Source: Candidatus Hydrogenedentes bacterium CG07_land_8_20_14_0_80_42_17 (GTDB taxonomy: Bacteria; UBA8481). Taken from it: a stretch of 10,864 nt of DNA. This document shows positions 7,744 through 10,864 of this stretch, piece after piece; positions within the stretch are counted from its first letter, which is position 1; each line of letters begins with the position of its first letter. The notes under the pieces are model-generated. The model searched no databases. It saw only the letters and a program-made list of their open reading frames with translations, and was not told the DNA's origin. A program made the translations under genes and the position numbers. The stretch covers positions 1 to 10,864 of the forward strand of contig PEWQ01000019.1 in the NCBI GenBank assembly GCA_002780065.1, in the 5' to 3' direction.

Positions 7744-8568
7744 ATGAAAGTCGTATTAAACTTATGGGATGGAGTCAGGTTCGACGCAATTTTTAAGGTT
7801 AATCAGTGGATGGGTTTGCCTAATCTCCAGCGCGTCATAAAAAACGGCGTTCTGTTTTCTAATGTTTATACCAATGAACCTGTGCTGACTCCCAACGCAG
7901 TCGGCAGAATAATGCATAATCGATATGGAAAACCTCTTTGCAAATCGCTCTGGGAAAAGATGCGTTTAAAAAGCTGTTATGTCGGATATCCGGAATCGGA
8001 AAATAGAATATATTTTCCGAACTGTAATTTCATCGACTGTCTTTACAATAGAGAAGCAGAAGCAGAAATGCTCAGAAGAGACGGCACCCTGCATAGACAC
8101 AGAATTACAACTCCGGATCAAAAGCGGCTTGATATTGCATGCAAGGTAATTCCGAATCATGACTTCAGCTTTGTCTATTTTCACGGCCCGGATACTTATG
8201 CTCACGAATGCCGCGACACCAACAGACATATCTACTGTTGGAAATCGCCTTATGTTCACTCCATAAAAAAATGCGATCAAATGTTAGGACACCTTCTAAA
8301 TACACTCGACTGGTGCGCGCCGTATGACTACATTGTAATTATTGTTGCCGATCACGGCATGACGGACGGAGGAAGACATTCTATAGCAAAATGGACTGAT
8401 AGAGAAGTCATGCGGGTGCCTCTTGCCATTATGGGCAAAGGAATTCGAACCAATTGGATCGAGCAGAATCGGTATTACACTCACGATATAACTTCAGGTA
8501 TAGTCGGACTCTTCAAAGGCGATGCTGATAACACAATATTCAGATACGCGCTGAAAAGATTTTCGTGA
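7744..8568 (+). CDS. Compact alkaline-phosphatase-superfamily phosphohydrolase/phosphodiesterase
   Basis: Metal-dependent hydrolase of the alkaline phosphatase superfamily (type I phosphodiesterase, sulfatase and phosphoglycerate mutase relatives), 274 residues. The two-metal site can be read in order: Asp9 in LWDGVRFD, Thr49 in PVLTPNAVGR as probable nucleophile, Asp150 and His154 in HGPDTYAHE, Asp203-His204 in VADHGMTDGG, and His247 in THDI. The Thr nucleophile points to the nucleotide pyrophosphatase/phosphodiesterase or related branch rather than to sulfatases, which need a modified Cys or Ser. There is no signal peptide or membrane segment, and nine cysteines suggest a reducing, cytoplasmic location. 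It is short for the superfamily, with only a small insert where larger members carry a cap domain. GGAGG lies 6 nt before the ATG. It is divergent from mreB; its substrate cannot be inferred from the sequence. Confidence 0.82.
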   Translation: MKVVLNLWDGVRFDAIFKVNQWMGLPNLQRVIKNGVLFSNVYTNEPVLTPNAVGRIMHNRYGKPLCKSLWEKMRLKSCYVGYPESENRIYFPNCNFIDCLYNREAEAEMLRRDGTLHRHRITTPDQKRLDIACKVIPNHDFSFVYFHGPDTYAHECRDTNRHIYCWKSPYVHSIKKCDQMLGHLLNTLDWCAPYDYIVIIVADHGMTDGGRHSIAKWTDREVMRVPLAIMGKGIRTNWIEQNRYYTHDITSGIVGLFKGDADNTIFRYALKRFS

Positions 8569-8662
8569 GCAATTTATACGTGAAGAAATTTAGTGATTTG
8601 CCAAAGCTATTTGATTACAATCTCCACAAATATAAAATTGTAGCTGAGGAATAGAAGAATCG

Positions 8663-9709
8663 ATGGATAAAAATGAAACTCTAACAAATGAGTCGGACAA
8701 TTTAAAAATAAATAACCAACTCAGCATCAAATGGCACATCATAACTTTTCTTTTCATTATAGTCTTTGTAACAATCTTGCTTTACGGAATATACGTTCCT
8801 TCCATGAAAATGTTGGCAAATAAAAATATGGTGCACGGCGATGCATTTTTAATCAGAGCCGAAGAAGTCAAAGTCGGAAAAGCTCTTGATTCTTCCAACG
8901 ACAGCATTGTCGAATTAATGGACGCCAAGATTTTAAAAGTTTTCAAAGTTGTTGATGCGTATTCCAAATGGCAATCTAACGGCAATTCATTTGAAGAATA
9001 TAATCCTTACAATCAAGAAGTTGTTCGTTCATTGAAAGCAATAGAACCTGATTTGCGAAATATTAACAAATACGTTAATGATGTCGTTAAAGACAAAAAA
9101 TTAAAAGAATCTTTTGCTTTTCTTTTCGATCAGCTTTCAAAACGAAGCAATAACATCAATTCGAGATTGGATGCTACACTTGGAAAACCTCTGAATGTCC
9201 AAACTTATTCTGAAAAATACTACAACGGGCTTTGCTATACTGCTCTTCAAGATCTTCTTACAATTCTCAAGCAAATCAGAGACCTGAACATTCCGGAAGC
9301 ATGCTATGACAGAGCAATGAGTGATTATTATGATGCAATAATGTACAGCAGGCTCTGGACACTTCCGAGATTTAAGATGGCTGAACTATACAGAAAACGC
9401 GGGTGGCCTGAATTTGCAATGGAAGAATATCTCAGAGTCATCAAACTTAACAAAGATGATGAACTTGCAAAAAAATCTTTTGAAGCAATAAAAAGTTATT
9501 TAGGAAAGCATAACGAAGCCGAGTATTATACGGCAGTAGCTGAATTAATTTACGAAGACAATAATTCAGCTCTGAAACATTTTAGAATCTTTCTGGGTGC
9601 AAATCCTACGGATATCCTTGCTCCAAAAGCTGATGAATTAATAAAATACATTCAGGCTAACAATGATTATTTCATAAAAACATTTATCAGGGATTCAATC
9701 TGGATTTAA
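8663..9709 (+). CDS. Single-pass membrane protein with TPR-like repeats, function unknown
   Basis: A 348-residue protein I do not recognise. Residues 1-24 are polar, 25-46 form a single membrane helix (IITFLFIIVFVTILLYGIYV), and the rest is soluble and mostly helical. The C-terminal part has TPR-like helical pairs: about 235-268 (FKMAELYRKRGWPEFAMEEYLRVIKLN is a good single TPR) and a weaker one at about 289-318 (AVAELIYEDNNSALKHFRIFLGANP). The middle, about 55-230, is Lys/Asn/Asp-rich and shows no known motif. Base composition is clearly lower in GC than the mre genes (about 22% in 9061-9120). Start ATG 8663 has AGAAG 5 nt upstream and GAGGA 12 nt upstream. It follows the hydrolase gene by 94 nt and its stop codon directly abuts the galT start, so it is probably translated together with galT. 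It resembles the left-edge TPR protein in overall layout (tail, one helix, TPR) but shows no obvious sequence identity. Confidence 0.75.
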   Translation: MDKNETLTNESDNLKINNQLSIKWHIITFLFIIVFVTILLYGIYVPSMKMLANKNMVHGDAFLIRAEEVKVGKALDSSNDSIVELMDAKILKVFKVVDAYSKWQSNGNSFEEYNPYNQEVVRSLKAIEPDLRNINKYVNDVVKDKKLKESFAFLFDQLSKRSNNINSRLDATLGKPLNVQTYSEKYYNGLCYTALQDLLTILKQIRDLNIPEACYDRAMSDYYDAIMYSRLWTLPRFKMAELYRKRGWPEFAMEEYLRVIKLNKDDELAKKSFEAIKSYLGKHNEAEYYTAVAELIYEDNNSALKHFRIFLGANPTDILAPKADELIKYIQANNDYFIKTFIRDSIWI

Positions 9710-10711
9710 ATGAATGCTCCTGAACTCAGAAGAAATCCTACCGATGGGCGCTGGGTAATTGTTTCTGCTGACAGAGGAAAGAGACCTTCTGATTTAAAAT
9801 CGGCTGCTGTTCAATCTCAAAAAGAATCATGTCCTTTCTGCCCCGGCAATGAGAATAAAACACCTTCAGAAATATTTGCGGCAGGAGACACAGCCAGAGC
9901 TCCAAATACTCCGGAATGGAGAGAACGAATATTTTACAGCCTTAATCCAGTAGTCTCCCTAGAAGAAGAACTCGATAGGCAAGGCGAAGGAATGTTCGAT
10001 ATGATGAGCGGATTCGGAGTTCATGAGGTAATTGTGAATACTCCGCTTCATGAAGACTCCATCGCAACAATGCCGTTGGAACAGCTCAACGAGCTCATTC
10101 TTCTTTGGAAATCGCGATTGCATAAATTGAGAGCCAATCCAAATCTGAAATTTGCGATGGTCTTCGGCAACAGAGGCGAAAAGGCCGGAGCCACAATCGA
10201 ACATTCTCACTCACAAATAATTGCGACTCCGGCAGTGCCTTACAGAGTTGCAATCGAAATCACTACCGGTTACGATTATTTTATCTCACGAGAAAAATGC
10301 GTCTTCTGCGACATCTTTGAGAACGAAATAGGCGGAGAACGCTGTTTGTGGGAAAATGGAAATTTTATTGTTATCTGTCCTTACGCTCCAAGATTTCCGT
10401 ATGAACTTTGGATCATTCCGAAACGTCACTCATCGCATTTCGACGAAACGGAAGATTCGGATTTAGCCGGGCTTGCCTCTGCGTTTCAATCTGCAGTAAA
10501 AGCGCTCAACAAAACTCTGAACGATCCTCCTTACAGCTTTGTTCTCCATTCAGCGCCTTTTATAGAAAAAAGAATGGTTCATTATCATTGGCACTTTGAG
10601 ATTATGCCTAGACTCTCAAATGTTGCCGGATTCGAATGGGGAACAGGATTTTACATCAATTCAGTTCCGCCGGAAGTTGCCTGCTCAACGCTCAAAGAGT
10701 CGTTGAAGTAA
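9710..10711 (+). CDS. galT: Galactose-1-phosphate uridylyltransferase family protein (GalT-like)
   Basis: HIT-superfamily nucleotidyltransferase, 333 residues, near the usual GalT length of about 350. GalT exchanges UMP between UDP-glucose and galactose-1-phosphate in the Leloir pathway through a uridylyl-histidine. The N-terminal RRNPTDGRWVIVSADRGKRP, the zinc pair C41-PF-C44, GFGVHEVIVNTP with His105, and NRGEKAGATIEHSHSQI (active-site H165-S-H167) identify the first HIT half. The second half has C197-VF-C200 and HYHWHFEIMPR (His291, 293 and 295). In the best-studied GalTs the active site is His-Pro-His; here it is His-Ser-His, a form I recall from GalT-like proteins outside that group, including ADP-glucose-phosphorylase-type enzymes, so the substrate is not certain. 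No galK or galE is adjacent. The start follows the previous stop (TAAATG) without a good ribosome-binding site, which suggests translational coupling. Confidence 0.85.
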   Translation: MNAPELRRNPTDGRWVIVSADRGKRPSDLKSAAVQSQKESCPFCPGNENKTPSEIFAAGDTARAPNTPEWRERIFYSLNPVVSLEEELDRQGEGMFDMMSGFGVHEVIVNTPLHEDSIATMPLEQLNELILLWKSRLHKLRANPNLKFAMVFGNRGEKAGATIEHSHSQIIATPAVPYRVAIEITTGYDYFISREKCVFCDIFENEIGGERCLWENGNFIVICPYAPRFPYELWIIPKRHSSHFDETEDSDLAGLASAFQSAVKALNKTLNDPPYSFVLHSAPFIEKRMVHYHWHFEIMPRLSNVAGFEWGTGFYINSVPPEVACSTLKESLK

Positions 10712-10731
10712 AGAGTGTGAAGGGTGCCATG

Positions 10732-10825
10732 TGTCATTGCTAGAAGCGGACTCGCAGAGTCATCGCGACGAAGCAATCTGTTAACATTAAGAGATTGCTT
10801 CGCACCTTCGGTGCTCGCAATGACA
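10732..10825. repeat. Branched imperfect palindromic repeat (REP/MITE-like)
   Basis: Outer arms TGTCATTGC (10732-10740) and GCAATGACA (10817-10825) are exact reverse complements, as are inner arms CGAAGCAATCT (10769-10779) and AGATTGCTTCG (10792-10802). Two further hairpins lie between them: GACTC-GCA-GAGTC (10749-10761) and GCACC-TTC-GGTGC (10802-10814). The strand can therefore fold into a cloverleaf-like figure. From memory, TCATTGCGAG...CGAAGCAATCTC repeats of this kind are dispersed between genes in many bacterial genomes. It encodes no protein, begins 21 nt after galT, and could end transcription or stabilise the mRNA end. No flanking target duplication is evident. Confidence 0.75.
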
Positions 10826-10864
10826 ACAGGAAATTGCGTCTCAAAGAACGTGTGAAATAATTGA

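Noticed and set aside
8569-8662. Possible terminator between the hydrolase and TPR genes
   Set aside because: Only weak AT-rich pairing is present (TACAAT at 8616-8621 with ATTGTA at 8637-8642), with no GC stem and no T-run, so I do not call a terminator or separate transcription units.
10780-10785. A third GTTAAC in the loop of the downstream repeat, as a further copy of the divergent-region operator
   Set aside because: A single 6-bp match without the TTT/AAA extension or a paired arm is expected by chance in AT-rich DNA.

Overview
The window carries the cell-elongation (Mre/Rod) gene cluster of a rod-shaped bacterium with a two-membrane type of envelope, plus a divergent set of three genes. 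The lineage cannot be fixed from the sequence. Base composition is moderately AT-rich, and several proteins (a RodA with an insertion, a MreB with a changed nucleotide-binding motif) differ from the well-studied Proteobacteria and Firmicutes. That fits a less studied phylum, but this is inference.

Minus strand, read from about 7490 down to 1: mreB, mreC, mreD, mrdA (PBP2), rodA, then rlmI (a 23S rRNA methyltransferase) and the start of a membrane-anchored TPR protein that runs off the left edge. The five shape genes are packed tightly: 8 nt between mreB and mreC, a 4-nt GTGA overlap for mreC/mreD, 37 nt for mreD/mrdA and a 4-nt ATGA overlap for mrdA/rodA. They almost certainly form one operon. 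MreB filaments, through MreC, MreD and RodZ-like partners, position the RodA glycosyltransferase and the PBP2 transpeptidase to build side-wall peptidoglycan. rlmI follows after about 100 nt, and the TPR gene 21 nt later.

From 7490 to 7743 lies a 254-nt AT-rich divergent intergenic region. It holds a perfect 10+10 inverted repeat built on GTTAAC, a smaller palindrome, and mirrored AAATGGAGGC ribosome-binding segments at its two ends.

Plus strand, 7744 to 10711: a compact cytoplasmic alkaline-phosphatase-superfamily hydrolase with all expected metal ligands; an unrecognised single-pass membrane protein with TPR-like repeats and strikingly low GC; and a GalT-family nucleotidyltransferase whose active site reads His-Ser-His instead of His-Pro-His. 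The last 150 nt contain a branched, imperfectly palindromic repeat (10732-10825) of the kind found dispersed in many genomes.

Most of the window is ordinary core biology. The points most worth a second look are the MreB phosphate-2 motif with Thr in place of Asp, the RodA insertion, the divergent operator-like repeat, and the uncharacterised hydrolase/TPR pair. I saw no defence system, CRISPR array, tRNA, rRNA, insertion sequence or phage gene.
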